Origin: an uncultured Sulfurovum sp.
GTDB lineage: Bacteria; Campylobacterota; Campylobacteria; Campylobacterales; Sulfurovaceae
DNA length: 13,398 nt
NCBI GenBank assembly: GCA_937938065.1
Contig: CALDBH010000060.1
Span: forward strand, 1-13,398
Reading direction: 5' to 3'
In this document: positions 12,961-13,398 of the stretch, one piece after another
How the letters are laid out: each line of letters opens with the position of its first letter
Numbering within the stretch: position 1 is the stretch's first letter
Notes under the pieces: generated by a model
The model's database searches: none
Told to the model about the DNA's origin: nothing
The model's input: the letters and a program-made list of their open reading frames with translations, nothing else
Program-made: the position numbers and the translations under genes

Positions 12961-13398
12961 ATGCCATTATTAGACAGTTTTACGGTGGACCATACAAAGA
13001 TGATCGCTCCAGCAGTGCGTGTTGCTAAAAAGATGAGTACTCCAAGCGGTGATGATATCACTGTGTATGATCTACGCTTTTGTGTACCTAATGAGGAAAC
13101 ATTATCACAAAAAGGTATTCATACTTTGGAACACCTTTTTGCCGGTTTCATGAGAGATCATTTGAACAGTAAAGATGTAGAGATCATAGATATTTCCCCT
13201 ATGGGATGTCGTACAGGATTTTACATGTCACTACTTGGTTCACCTAAAGCCAAAGAGGTTGCCAAAGCGTGGAAAAAATCTATGAAAGATGTCCTTGAAG
13301 TTGAAAGTAAAAAAGACATTCCTGAACTTAATGTCTATCAGTGCGGGACCTATAAGATGCATTCATTAGGTGAAGCACAATTGATCGCACATAATGTA
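12961..13398 (+). CDS. luxS: S-ribosylhomocysteine lyase LuxS (partial, cut by the right edge)
   Basis: LuxS splits S-ribosylhomocysteine into homocysteine and the AI-2 precursor DPD, in the activated methyl cycle. The 146 residues present start [14 protein letters not shown] and contain the metal-binding HTLEH (H54, E57, H58), the catalytic C83 in MGCRTGFYM, and the third metal ligand C128 in [15 protein letters not shown]. From the usual length of about 170 residues, some 25 C-terminal residues are missing beyond the window. The frame is open to the last base. AAGGA lies 6 nt before ATG 12961. Confidence 0.96.
   Translation, partial: MPLLDSFTVDHTKMIAPAVRVAKKMSTPSGDDITVYDLRFCVPNEETLSQKGIHTLEHLFAGFMRDHLNSKDVEIIDISPMGCRTGFYMSLLGSPKAKEVAKAWKKSMKDVLEVESKKDIPELNVYQCGTYKMHSLGEAQLIAHNV

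Noticed and set aside
1..13398. CRISPR arrays, tRNA or rRNA genes, insertion sequences, prophage or defence islands
   Set aside because: The window was read for direct repeats with regular spacing, cloverleaf-type sequences, transposase motifs and long terminal repeats. None was found, and the gene content is housekeeping and energy metabolism.

Overview
The window is a low-GC chromosomal segment that reads as a sulfur-oxidising Campylobacterota (epsilonproteobacterial) genome, probably close to Sulfurovum or Sulfurimonas. This assignment is inferred from protein style and gene content: an addB-addA pair, a sulfide:quinone oxidoreductase-type flavoprotein, a short class III-like hybrid cluster protein, LuxS, and -10-centred promoters. 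No rRNA, tRNA, CRISPR array or insertion sequence is visible. All long genes look intact, and only the two edge genes are cut by the window.

Layout on the plus strand from the left: the last 37 codons of an unidentified gene, a terminator region (129-190), then addB (218-2575) and addA (2572-5304) overlapping by 4 bp. These encode an AddAB-type helicase-nuclease for double-strand break repair. The ribosomal operon rplM-rpsI (5400-6217) follows, with a hairpin in its leader and a run of terminator-like hairpins after it (6216-6288). On the minus strand lies a sulfide:quinone oxidoreductase-like gene (8176-6704). It is followed 53 nt downstream by a 52-codon ORF (6650-6492) with a very good ribosome binding site, a hydrophobic C-terminal helix, and a 9-bp hairpin just after its stop. 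Divergent from sqr is a BT1/AmpG-like major facilitator transporter (8455-9957), then a HAD phosphatase of the phosphoglycolate phosphatase type (10006-10638).

The right part holds a small nitrosative/redox-stress module: a Crp/Fnr-family regulator without N-terminal cysteines (10682-11323), then hcp (11414-12739). A perfect FNR-type box, TTGAT-N4-ATCAA, lies across the last codons of the regulator gene. It sits 41.5 bp before the start point predicted from a -10-like TATCAT, which is the class II activator geometry. The regulator's recognition helix carries E-x-x-S-R, the residues FNR uses to read TTGAT. The window ends inside luxS (12961 onwards).

The most novel items are the small membrane-type ORF behind sqr and the regulator-box-hcp arrangement. 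Smaller oddities are two mutually exclusive GC-rich hairpins after hcp, apparently orphan promoter elements at 6351-6405, and a possibly leaderless addB message.
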